In this document: piece after piece, positions 43,366-51,529 of the stretch | How positions within the stretch are numbered: the stretch's first letter is position 1 | Layout: each line of letters starts with the position of its first letter | Assembly (NCBI GenBank): GCA_041671045.1 | Contig: JBAZCF010000005.1 | Coordinates: 62,001-126,000, forward strand | DNA length: 64,000 bases | DNA from: Parachlamydiales bacterium | GTDB taxonomy: Bacteria > Chlamydiota > Chlamydiia > Chlamydiales > JABDDJ01 | Direction of reading: 5' to 3' | Position numbers and translations under genes: made by a program | Notes under the pieces: model-generated | The model's input: the letters and a program-made list of their open reading frames with translations, nothing else | Told to the model about the DNA's origin: nothing | Database searches by the model: none

Positions 43366-44648
43366 ATTTGCCGTACCTCCTCATTTCCGAAAAAGAGCTG
43401 TTTTGGTTCATAACCTAAGCGCGCGCATAAAAGATTATAGTTAATAATTCTATTGTTACTATCTCTATGGGTTTCAATCATTTCGATGGACTCTCCACGA
43501 CTGCCTTCATCCATATCCTCGTCGCTGTGCCGTGTGGGGAGCTCAATTGTTTCGTAAACTATTCCGTCGGCAATATTTTTATCTTTTCTTTCTGCTTCTG
43601 TCACTGTGACTGCACTTGAAAACTGCAATTTCTTTCGGATAGGGTTAGGCGTAATGGGGACACTCTTAGAAAATACAGTAGGCCGCTTCATGCTTTGTGA
43701 TGGAGATGCGGTAATAGAATTATCAAAAACTCCTTGCAAGCTTTGTAGTAAGGGATTGTCTTTGGGTAATTTTTGTATAACTCTCTTGCATACAACTTTG
43801 TTTCTGATTTCGTCTAGATGCTCCATTTCTTCTTTTATGTGTTTTAGTCTATCTTGCAGAGCTTCTACCTCCTCCTTGAATTGCGGGTTTCCTATTTTCT
43901 CTTCAATGAGCTCCTGTATCTCTGCAGCTTCCGGATATTGCTCTAAATCAATATCGCGAAAGATAGCCAGCGACTCTTCTAAATGTGAATCTAATACCGC
44001 TTTGCCTTTCTCCTGATCTTCATGAGTTTCAGCCGCTTTTTGACCTGATATAAACTTCAGCTCACCATCCGCAATGGTCTTAAGTATTTCTACTTGATGG
44101 GGGGATAAGGCGTTCATGTCGGCAATAGCTTGATCGATCTTCTGACATGCATACCACGTTCCGCCCGTTGCTCCAGCTAGTGCAGTAGAGCTAATTCCTC
44201 CAATGGCCACAATAAGGTTCCAACCTGAAGATGTCGCAGCGCTTATAGCACCCAAGACCACTGTACTCAGAAATGAGACTCCTGTGGTTACTTCAAAAGT
44301 TCTTAATAGAAATTTTCCTGAGGATCCTGCAAACGGACTTGTTTGTACAGCAACACTAGCGATATGCGTGTCCTCAGCTTTGTCTGTCATTTTTTTGATT
44401 TGCTTTTTGATTTTGCGCTCTCTCAGAGCTTTTTTCAAATCAATGACAACATGGGGGGACTCAAGCGTGTCTGTCGAGGATACCATGAGGTTGGTGTCGA
44501 GCCCCGGAATAGAATCAGCTCCCTCTTCTTCTGAGAGCAGAAGCTTAGTTTTTTCAATTTCTGCTCTGAGTTCTCTGGCTTTGGTAGACCCAACAGGTTC
44601 TTCGTAATACCAATTTTTTAATGCTTGAACACCCGGAATAAAACTCAT
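43353..44648 (-). CDS. Candidate inclusion membrane (Inc-like) protein
   Basis: A 431-residue protein with no recognised family. The N-terminal 130 residues are polar. A bilobed hydrophobic block lies at about 140-185 (FLSTVVLGAISAATSS then LIVAIGGISSTALAGATGG), two helices with a tight turn. The remaining 245 residues are helical, coiled-coil-like (EEKIGNPQFKEEVEALQDRL) and end in a polar segment. A single bilobed segment in an otherwise soluble protein is the defining layout of chlamydial Inc proteins, which are delivered by type III secretion to the inclusion membrane. Function is not known. Confidence 0.65.
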   Translation of the reverse strand: MSFIPGVQALKNWYYEEPVGSTKARELRAEIEKTKLLLSEEEGADSIPGLDTNLMVSSTDTLESPHVVIDLKKALRERKIKKQIKKMTDKAEDTHIASVAVQTSPFAGSSGKFLLRTFEVTTGVSFLSTVVLGAISAATSSGWNLIVAIGGISSTALAGATGGTWYACQKIDQAIADMNALSPHQVEILKTIADGELKFISGQKAAETHEDQEKGKAVLDSHLEESLAIFRDIDLEQYPEAAEIQELIEEKIGNPQFKEEVEALQDRLKHIKEEMEHLDEIRNKVVCKRVIQKLPKDNPLLQSLQGVFDNSITASPSQSMKRPTVFSKSVPITPNPIRKKLQFSSAVTVTEAERKDKNIADGIVYETIELPTRHSDEDMDEGSRGESIEMIETHRDSNNRIINYNLLCARLGYEPKQLFFGNEEVRQIYDR

Positions 44649-44707
44649 ATGATACCTTCGATTACGAAAAGAAGAATAAAATTCTAATTAACACCAAACG
44701 AGTAGCA

Positions 44708-45316
44708 ATGCAATATCAATTTCCTTTATTTCATCGACACATAGATCTAGTGCACTTTTGGTGTGAAAAAATTTTAGAAAAAGGTGATGTTGTTATAGAT
44801 GCAACTTGTGGGAATGGCAACGATACATTGTTTTTAGCCCAAAGGGTGCTAGATGAAAACGCGGGAATGATTTGGGCTTTTGATCTGCAGGAAATAGCCT
44901 TAAAGAATACCAAAGAAAAGTTACAACAGCATTTTCCTTTAGAGTGGTTGGAACGTGTGCATTTTGTTCATGGTTCGCATGACCGGTTACCCGCAGCTCT
45001 TCTTGAAAAGAGGGTTAAATTAGCGGTCTATAACTTAGGGTATCTCCCGGGGAGTGATAAATCTGTTACGACATTACCTTTGTCGACGATAGCAAGTCTG
45101 AAAGGTGTATCAGAGATTATTGCAGAAGGGGGAGTGCTTTGCGTTACTTGCTATTCAGGACATCCGGGGGGAAAAGAGGAACAAGAACGAGTTGTAGAGT
45201 GGGCATCGACATTACCGAAGGAACAATGGAATGTATGCTTTCATCAATGGATAAATATGCGGACGGCCCCTGCCTTACTGCTTATTCAGAGGGGTACCGG
45301 TAAAGACCACTCCTAA
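44708..45316 (+). CDS. mnmM: tRNA 5-aminomethyl-2-thiouridine methyltransferase MnmM-like
   Basis: A 202-residue class I methyltransferase of the YtqB/MnmM family (rRNA_methylase PF06962). DATCGNGNDTLFLAQRV is the SAM-binding loop, WAFDLQEIALKNT the second strand, and AVYNLGYLPGSDKSVTT the family hallmark NLGYLPxGDK. In Bacillus this enzyme converts nm5s2U34 to mnm5s2U34 in tRNA. Its 3' end overlaps the exonuclease gene by 42 bp on the opposite strand. Confidence 0.88.
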   Translation: MQYQFPLFHRHIDLVHFWCEKILEKGDVVIDATCGNGNDTLFLAQRVLDENAGMIWAFDLQEIALKNTKEKLQQHFPLEWLERVHFVHGSHDRLPAALLEKRVKLAVYNLGYLPGSDKSVTTLPLSTIASLKGVSEIIAEGGVLCVTCYSGHPGGKEEQERVVEWASTLPKEQWNVCFHQWINMRTAPALLLIQRGTGKDHS

Positions 45317-45883
45317 TACCGCTTCGTAGCATTTAATGAGGTGATTTACCCCTTGCATAGCATTATGCGGTTCCTTTTCAGGAGGGAGATTGTATTTTGC
45401 AGCGATATCGTTTTTTGAAAGGGAGATCTCAGACACAAAGGGTTGGTTAATGGATTGCAACTCCTTCACTTTCAAGGCCCAATACATAGAAGCCATGTCG
45501 AGCCAATGGTAAGGCCAGTTTAGGGCTTCTTGTGTGTAAACATCGATGATGAGGGAGAAGAATGCGCGGTCGAAGGTAGGGTTCTGACAGATGAAAACTG
45601 CATGTCCACGTTTGATTCCTTGTGCTTGAAAGCATGCAATAATCTCTTGTGAAACTGTTTTCATCGATTTGCCGGCGCGGGCTTTATCCCAGGAAAAGCC
45701 ATTGATAAGTAAACTACGGGGATCTGTATATCCCCAGGCATCTTCCTCAAGGCTGATAACGCTCTGATAACTTACAAGATTTTTGTTTTCAGTGACATCC
45801 ATGATAGTAAAGGCGATCTCTATAGGAGAATGCTTACGTGCATCAAGTCCATTAGTCTCTATGTCTAAAAAAATTGCCAGCAT
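45275..45883 (-). CDS. DEDDh-family 3'-5' exonuclease, variant active site
   Basis: A 202-residue exonuclease-like protein. The Exo I motif is FLDIETNGLD, Exo II NPTFDRAFF, and the C-terminal motif PHNAMQGVNHL aligns with HxAxxD, where the last Asp is replaced by Gly. The family includes oligoribonuclease and DnaQ. With one metal ligand changed the activity may be reduced or use another residue. It ends within the mnmM gene on the other strand. Confidence 0.75.
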   Translation of the reverse strand: MLAIFLDIETNGLDARKHSPIEIAFTIMDVTENKNLVSYQSVISLEEDAWGYTDPRSLLINGFSWDKARAGKSMKTVSQEIIACFQAQGIKRGHAVFICQNPTFDRAFFSLIIDVYTQEALNWPYHWLDMASMYWALKVKELQSINQPFVSEISLSKNDIAAKYNLPPEKEPHNAMQGVNHLIKCYEAVLGVVFTGTPLNKQ

Positions 45884-46124
45884 CTTGGATGGGGGATTGT
45901 GTTAATTATTTGAAGTTTAACACAGGAAACCTATGAAGGTAAATGGCTTCTTTAGCAGAAAAAAATATTTGCATATTTTTGTTGAGTTCCATTATGTTTA
46001 CAACCATAAGTAATTCAAAACACAACATACGCTGATTACTGCTTAGTCCAAGGTCGATTGATTAAGTAGATTCTTCTTCGCAACGAAGGGGATAGGCATT
46101 AAAAAACATAACGAAGGTTCTTGC

Positions 46125-46568
46125 ATGAGCAAGATTGATTTGTTAAAGCCGCTTAAGCGTCTTATAACCCGGTGGCGGTATCCGGTGTGTTGTCCCGAGG
46201 ACATATCTCAAGCCCTCGGACTGAGGCTGAGCAATCAGCTTACCTTTGATGAACTCATTAATCAACTTACTTCTCCCCATTGTTCCATTAACAGCTTATA
46301 TAAGTATATGAACCGCTCGGCAGCTGAAGCTTCCTTTGGAAATGCTTTACGTGTTGAACGTTTTTTGCATACGACCTTGGTCTCGTATTTCTTTAGTGAA
46401 GGATGGATGGAATTTAACCTTCATTTTGATGATGACGGGAAATTGCGCCGCTTATATTTACAGCACCACTGCATTCCATCTAATATTGGAGTGGAAATTG
46501 CGCTGAGAAATCCGGATACGATATTTAAGTCTGTAGGCAGTAGGTATGCCACTGCTTGCAATCATTAA
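46125..46568 (+). CDS. 147-residue protein of unknown function
   Basis: No family is recognised. The protein has a basic N-terminus (KPLKRLITRWRYPVCC), a helical middle and an acidic beta-like stretch (EFNLHFDDDGKLRRLYLQHH). No signal peptide or membrane span is seen. GAAGG precedes the ATG. The 240-bp region upstream is shared with the divergent exonuclease gene and holds no other gene. A type III secretion chaperone is conceivable from size, but there is no evidence. Confidence 0.65.
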   Translation: MSKIDLLKPLKRLITRWRYPVCCPEDISQALGLRLSNQLTFDELINQLTSPHCSINSLYKYMNRSAAEASFGNALRVERFLHTTLVSYFFSEGWMEFNLHFDDDGKLRRLYLQHHCIPSNIGVEIALRNPDTIFKSVGSRYATACNH

Positions 46569-46649
46569 GTTAAGATATGCAAAGCTTGTCTTAGTATAGG
46601 AGTACGGCGACTTGTCGCAGCACATCAGTACCAGGGCGGGTTTGGCCTG

Positions 46650-47345
46650 TTATTGCACATTTCCATGGCTTTCTACAAGCTCTTGAAAAGTAAAAATCCC
46701 TTGCTTGCCGATAATCCACTTTGCAGCAATCAGAGCGCCTTCGGCAAATCCGGAGCGGTTACGGGCGTGGTGAGTAAGTTCAATGGTATCGCAAGGGCTA
46801 TCTAAAAAGATGGTGTGTGTACCGGGAATACTTCCGCACCGAGTAGATGAAAAGGGAATAGATTTTCGCCCCGTTTCTTTCTTCAGAATATCCTCTAAAA
46901 TCACCGCAGTCCCTGAAGGAGCATCCACTTTATGGCGGTGATGTATCTCATGTCCGGCAATATCATATTGTTCAAAATATTTCATTAAACGGGCTGCAGA
47001 TTGGATAATTTGTTGGAACAAAATCATGCCTAAAGAAAAATTACCATAGATGCATGCTGTGCCGTGAGTTCTTATACAATCTTCTACTTGATCGATCTTT
47101 TCATACCAGCCTGTTGTACCTACAACGATAGGTTTTTTTGCTTCAGCAGCCATTTTTATGTGTTCAATGGCAACTGAGGGGACGCTAAAGTCGATGCAGA
47201 CATCCGCGAGGGATATCTGCTCTTGCTTTTTCTCTTTGGGAGTGTGGGAGTTGATGCAGGCGATAATGGAATGTCCTTGCCCCTGGGCCAAGTCTTCAAT
47301 AAGGCGGCCGAGTTTTCCGTATCCTAAGAGAGCAATCTTTAACAT
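46650..47345 (-). CDS. dapB: 4-hydroxy-tetrahydrodipicolinate reductase
   Basis: A 231-residue enzyme of the lysine/diaminopimelate pathway. GYGKLGRLIEDLAQ is the nucleotide-binding loop, VVGTTGWYEK and IYGNFSLGMILFQQ follow, and EIHHRHKVDAPSGTA is the DapB signature with the catalytic His and Lys. Chlamydiae make meso-diaminopimelate for their peptidoglycan. The gene begins 3 bp after the small exported protein. Confidence 0.95.
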   Translation of the reverse strand: MLKIALLGYGKLGRLIEDLAQGQGHSIIACINSHTPKEKKQEQISLADVCIDFSVPSVAIEHIKMAAEAKKPIVVGTTGWYEKIDQVEDCIRTHGTACIYGNFSLGMILFQQIIQSAARLMKYFEQYDIAGHEIHHRHKVDAPSGTAVILEDILKKETGRKSIPFSSTRCGSIPGTHTIFLDSPCDTIELTHHARNRSGFAEGALIAAKWIIGKQGIFTFQELVESHGNVQ

Positions 47346-47348
47346 TGG

Positions 47349-47777
47349 TTATTCCACGGTGAATTCAAGTGTTGCAGGCACAAGTGACTTGCGAACAGGT
47401 TTAGGATTATCGTCGGAGTCAACGATGATGTCGAACTTGCCGGAGCCTTCTTTTTTGAACATCTTTTCGTTAAAAGGCTCAGAGACAATGATGATACAGC
47501 TTTCTGAACAGCTTATTTTGCCTGTGTAAGCAAAAATCTTTGTTTTGATAACGATCTTTGGGGCTTGAATTTTGCCTTTCCCTACTAATGCCTCGCAAGA
47601 AAGGTTGATTGAAGTGCGTCCGATGATTTCGCCATTATTATCCAGCGTACCGCCTACGTTTAAGCGTACGGCATCGGATAGGAAACGGCCGTTATTAATA
47701 AAGCTAGCTTCTAGGTTGATAGCAAAGCATGTTGCGAGTACAATAAGGCAACAGGTAAATAAATTTTTTAGTTTCAT
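47349..47777 (-). CDS. Small exported beta-rich protein, unknown function
   Basis: A 142-residue protein with a signal peptide (NLFTCCLIVLATCFAINLEA, cleaved near residue 24). The mature part alternates short beta strands with NNG-type turns (FINNGRFLSDAVRLNVGG, TLDNNGEIIGRTSINL), like a short stretch of a beta-solenoid or haemagglutinin repeat. No family is recognised. Immediately upstream of dapB (3-bp gap), it should be co-transcribed, though its role in lysine synthesis is not evident. Confidence 0.65.
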   Translation of the reverse strand: MKLKNLFTCCLIVLATCFAINLEASFINNGRFLSDAVRLNVGGTLDNNGEIIGRTSINLSCEALVGKGKIQAPKIVIKTKIFAYTGKISCSESCIIIVSEPFNEKMFKKEGSGKFDIIVDSDDNPKPVRKSLVPATLEFTVE

Positions 47778-47875
47778 TTTGTAACTCCCATGGAAAAAGC
47801 AAAGTTTAATAAAAAATCATAAAGGATGATGCATAAAAAATGAAATTTATAACACTTTTCTAAATACACGGTGTT

Positions 47876-48970
47876 TTATGCTGCATCCACTTCGTCACAT
47901 GTGAAAATTCCGCAGGAACGATCTAGGTTGTCCCACAGTTCCTTCAACCGTCCGCTTTGAGGTGGCGTTAGGTTTTCTATGATTAGGAAGCAGTCGTCGT
48001 TATTGTTAAAAGCATTTTTTGTCCAGTTTGCCGAACCTGTCACAAATGTAGATTCATCGATCACCATGAATTTATGATGTAATAGGGGAGAACCCTGACT
48101 GATTTTTAAAGGGACTCTTTGGAGAAAAAGAAGCGTAGCAATATGATGACCGGCACCTTTAGACATGCCTGCATCCAGGATGATTCGTACATCTACTCCG
48201 CGACGTTTCGCCCTTAACAACGCATAAACCATATCGTAGCGTGTAAATGTGAACATTGCCACTTGTATGCTTTCTTTTGCATTGTCGATGAGTTTGACTA
48301 GCTTCTTACAGGCGGCTGTGTTCCCCGGGAGCATCCAAAATTCAATGGGTTGGTTGCCGATCGTAAATTTTCTTTCCGGGAAATCGGCCCCTGTTTGGTT
48401 ATTGGAGCGGTTAAGATGTTCCGATAAACTGATCAGGTGCATTGCAAGATTAGGGCTGTTGAAGACGCACACGTTATTGTGGTGCATAACTAAGGACTCA
48501 GTAGTGAGGTTGGCAGATCCGATCAGAACTTTTTGTTCATCAATAACCATGATTTTGAGGTGCATGAATCCTTCATTTTGCCTGGAGATAACCTGCACTT
48601 TCTTTCCGACGAGTTTCTTAGTTTTGGCTGCGCCGTCCTTATCGCAGATCAGGGTCACTTTGATTCCCTGCTCTGTTTTTTCCTTGAGCTTCGCTGCAAT
48701 CACAGGGTCTGTAAAAGAGTAGATATAGAGGAAAATGTTCTTTTCAGCGGAATCGATAGCATCTCTGTATAGTTTTTTTATGTCGTGATGTGTGTCTGAA
48801 GAATAGATGGCGACAGGTTCCCCATCATTCGGAAAGGTTAAGGGGTGAAGTAAATCGTCGTAGGATGAAAGCAGATAGGCGATAAGCAGGATAGGAAACA
48901 AACAGATGGCTTGCTTTAAGGTGATTTTTTTTGGCTTGCGCAGTGATTTCAAGCTCTTTTTCTTTGGCAT
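47876..48970 (-). CDS. Phospholipase D family protein, membrane-anchored
   Basis: A 364-residue protein with one N-terminal membrane helix (ICLFPILLIAYLLSS). Two HKD motifs are present: HLKIMVIDEQKVLIGSANL (about 156-174) and HHKFMVIDESTFVTGSANW (about 305-323), so the catalytic pair is complete. PLD-family members act on phospholipids or nucleic acids; the Chlamydia homologues are linked to lipid handling, but substrate is not determined. It is read with recD2 upstream (22-bp gap). Confidence 0.88.
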   Translation of the reverse strand: MPKKKSLKSLRKPKKITLKQAICLFPILLIAYLLSSYDDLLHPLTFPNDGEPVAIYSSDTHHDIKKLYRDAIDSAEKNIFLYIYSFTDPVIAAKLKEKTEQGIKVTLICDKDGAAKTKKLVGKKVQVISRQNEGFMHLKIMVIDEQKVLIGSANLTTESLVMHHNNVCVFNSPNLAMHLISLSEHLNRSNNQTGADFPERKFTIGNQPIEFWMLPGNTAACKKLVKLIDNAKESIQVAMFTFTRYDMVYALLRAKRRGVDVRIILDAGMSKGAGHHIATLLFLQRVPLKISQGSPLLHHKFMVIDESTFVTGSANWTKNAFNNNDDCFLIIENLTPPQSGRLKELWDNLDRSCGIFTCDEVDAA

Positions 48971-48992
48971 GGATTTTTCCTAAAGGGGATAA

Positions 48993-51170
48993 CTAAATGG
49001 GTAATTTTATACAGAGAGCTTCCATGGCCTGCCTTAAGCCTGTGTAGCGGCGGTGGACTTCATCGTTGAGCACCGAAATGAACATAGCTTTCTTGTTGCC
49101 TACAATGACGACTAACTTTTTTCCGCGGGTAACGGCAGTATAGAGTAGATTGCGGTCCAGCATCTTAAAATGGCTAGTATGCACAGGAACAACGATGCAG
49201 GGACATTCGCTTCCTTGGTATTTATGTATAGAAACAGCATAGGCTAGAGTCAATTCATCCAATTCATTGAATTCATATTCTACAACGTGTCCATCAAAGT
49301 CTACATAGAGATGTTGGGCATAGGTGTTAATTTCTGTAATAATGCCGACATCGCCATTAAAGACTTCTTTCTTATAGTTATTGCGGATCTGCATCACTTT
49401 GTCGCTGCGCTTGAACTGTCTTCCCATGCGCTCAAGTGGAGTTCCTTCGGGATTGAGCAATTTTTGCAGCTCGATATTCAAGTTTTCGATGCCGAAGAGT
49501 CCGCGTTTCATAGGGGAAAGAACCTGTATGTCGTGGAAAGGATCGAACCCGTACTTACGAGGCAGGCGTTCACAAACCAGGGTCGTGATGTTTTTTAGGA
49601 CGTCTTCCGGTTCAGGTGAATCAATAAAATAGAAATCGCTGTCAGCTGTTGCAGTGAGCTCGGGCACTTTTCCTTGATTGATGCGGTGGGCACTGACGAT
49701 GATGCGGGAGTTAGCAGCTTGCCTGAAGATTTCTGTCAGGGAGGATACTGTAAGCGTACGCGAGGCGATCATGTCTTTAAGGACGTTGCCTGGCCCTACG
49801 CTGGGAAGCTGGTTGACATCACCTACAAAGATGACTCTTGCATGGTCAGGAATAGCTTTGAGCAAACTATACATCAGCGAAGTGTCAATCATACTTGCTT
49901 CATCGATGATGATGAGGTCTGCTTCGAGCGGGTTTTGGCGGTTCCGTTTGAAGCCGCTTACGCGGAAATCCCACTCAAGCAAGCTATGGATAGTCTTAGC
50001 TTGTTTGCCGGTGATTTCAGTCATCCTTTTAGCTGCCCTTCCGGTAGGAGCTGCCAGAACGATGTGGGATGTTAGTTGAGAGCTTATGGTCAATATGGCG
50101 CGAGTGATAGTGCTTTTACCTGTACCCGGCCCGCCTGTGATCACTTGGAGCTTGTCTTGCATGGCTTTGGCAACAGCTTCTGCTTGGTTAATGGCTAGCT
50201 GCAGTTTCAGCTCATTTTGCACCCAGGCGACAGCTTTCTCTACCGCAACTTCCCTTAGTGCGCAGTACGCTTTGCCTATACGGAGAAGTTCGCGTGCTAT
50301 GCCTGTTTCGGCAAGAAAGAGCCGCTTAAGCCAGATGAAGGGACGCGGCCCGGCGCCGTTGACAATAGGCATCAAGACAATGCGCTCTTCTGCTTCCAGA
50401 AAGGAGATCCTTTCTTCTACCAAACGCACTTCCACCATCAGCATCTCGCTGGCGATGGGCAGGAATTCTTCGATCGGATAGCAGACATGTCCATCGCTTG
50501 TCAGCTGGTTTAATACATATTCAATTCCAGCATCTATCCGCAGCGGGGAGTCTTGAGCGATTCCTAATTGCTTGGCAATTTGGTCTGCGGTTTTAAATCC
50601 GACGCCATAGATATCTCTGGCTAAGGCGTAAGGATTTTCTTTCAGCTGTTGGATGCTTTTGTTGCCATAGACTTTGAAGATTTTCTGTGCATACGTATTG
50701 CTTACACCATGTCCTTGCAAAAAGATCATCACATCGCGGATGCTTTTCTGCTCTTGCCAGCAGTTGATGATTGTCTCCACTTTCTTTTTGCCCAGACCTT
50801 TCACATCTATGAGTTTTTCTGGGTGGCTATCTAAGATATCGAATGTGGAGGCTCCAAAATGGTCGACGATTTTTTGGGCATAAGAGGGGCCAATCCCTTT
50901 AATTAAGCCTGATCCTAAGTATTTTTTGATTCCTTCCACATCGGCAGGGATTTCGCTTTTGAATTGGCTAACTTCGAATTGGGAACCGTAGACTAAGTGT
51001 TTTTTCCACGTACCCCAGCAGCGGACAAATTCGCCGGGCTGTACACCCATCATAGTACCTACGATACAGATAGTATCTGATCGGTCTGTAGATTGAAGAT
51101 GTGCTACGGTGTAGCCATTTTCTTGACTTTGAAAAGTAATTCTCTCTACGCTTCCGCTAATGCATTCCAT
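48993..51170 (-). CDS. recD2: RecD2-type ATP-dependent DNA helicase
   Basis: A 725-residue SF1B helicase of the RecD2 type found without RecBC. The N-terminus has helix-hairpin-helix modules (IKGIGPSYAQKIVDHFG, DVKGLGKKKVETI); Walker A is TGGPGTGKSTITRAI (about 346-360); Walker B is ADLIIIDEASMID; motif VI region AYAVSIHKYQGSECP and LYTAVTRGKKLVV close the protein. RecD2 moves 5'-3' on DNA and acts in repair. A second recD-like gene is a known chlamydial feature. Confidence 0.93.
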   Translation of the reverse strand: MECISGSVERITFQSQENGYTVAHLQSTDRSDTICIVGTMMGVQPGEFVRCWGTWKKHLVYGSQFEVSQFKSEIPADVEGIKKYLGSGLIKGIGPSYAQKIVDHFGASTFDILDSHPEKLIDVKGLGKKKVETIINCWQEQKSIRDVMIFLQGHGVSNTYAQKIFKVYGNKSIQQLKENPYALARDIYGVGFKTADQIAKQLGIAQDSPLRIDAGIEYVLNQLTSDGHVCYPIEEFLPIASEMLMVEVRLVEERISFLEAEERIVLMPIVNGAGPRPFIWLKRLFLAETGIARELLRIGKAYCALREVAVEKAVAWVQNELKLQLAINQAEAVAKAMQDKLQVITGGPGTGKSTITRAILTISSQLTSHIVLAAPTGRAAKRMTEITGKQAKTIHSLLEWDFRVSGFKRNRQNPLEADLIIIDEASMIDTSLMYSLLKAIPDHARVIFVGDVNQLPSVGPGNVLKDMIASRTLTVSSLTEIFRQAANSRIIVSAHRINQGKVPELTATADSDFYFIDSPEPEDVLKNITTLVCERLPRKYGFDPFHDIQVLSPMKRGLFGIENLNIELQKLLNPEGTPLERMGRQFKRSDKVMQIRNNYKKEVFNGDVGIITEINTYAQHLYVDFDGHVVEYEFNELDELTLAYAVSIHKYQGSECPCIVVPVHTSHFKMLDRNLLYTAVTRGKKLVVIVGNKKAMFISVLNDEVHRRYTGLRQAMEALCIKLPI

Positions 51171-51273
51171 GATTCGGTGTCTTAAACTAGAGTAAATAGT
51201 ATATCTTACCTAAAATCTAGGAATGATGCTATGCAAGAAATTTGATTTCATAAAATAGTGACAGGAGGCAAAC

Positions 51274-51525
51274 ATGAAATATTTACTGATGGCCCTTTTG
51301 GCTTTTTCACCTTTAGGCGCCCAAGGCGGAGCCGAATATTGTCCTGAAGATGAAATCTGCGAAGACGAAGGTCTTGAAATAGAAGAACAATCTGTGGAAT
51401 ACTATCCGGGAAGACAGCATGGCTATTATTGGCGCCATCACGAATACACCCCACCGAAAGAAGAAGTTGGTAACGATTGGCCAGGCAAAATGCATGACCC
51501 TTTATTTGATGCTTTGACAAGATAG
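51274..51525 (+). CDS. Small exported acidic protein upstream of dnaG
   Basis: An 83-residue protein with a signal peptide (MKYLLMALLAFSPLGAQGG, cleaved near residue 17-19) and an acidic mature part (EYCPEDEICEDEGLEIEEQ) followed by an aromatic HGYYWRHHEYTPPKEE stretch. Two cysteines could form a disulphide. AGGAGG precedes the ATG. It ends 4 bp before dnaG, so both are read from one message even though one is exported and one cytoplasmic. No family is recognised. Confidence 0.7.
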   Translation: MKYLLMALLAFSPLGAQGGAEYCPEDEICEDEGLEIEEQSVEYYPGRQHGYYWRHHEYTPPKEEVGNDWPGKMHDPLFDALTR

Positions 51526-51529
51526 CTTT

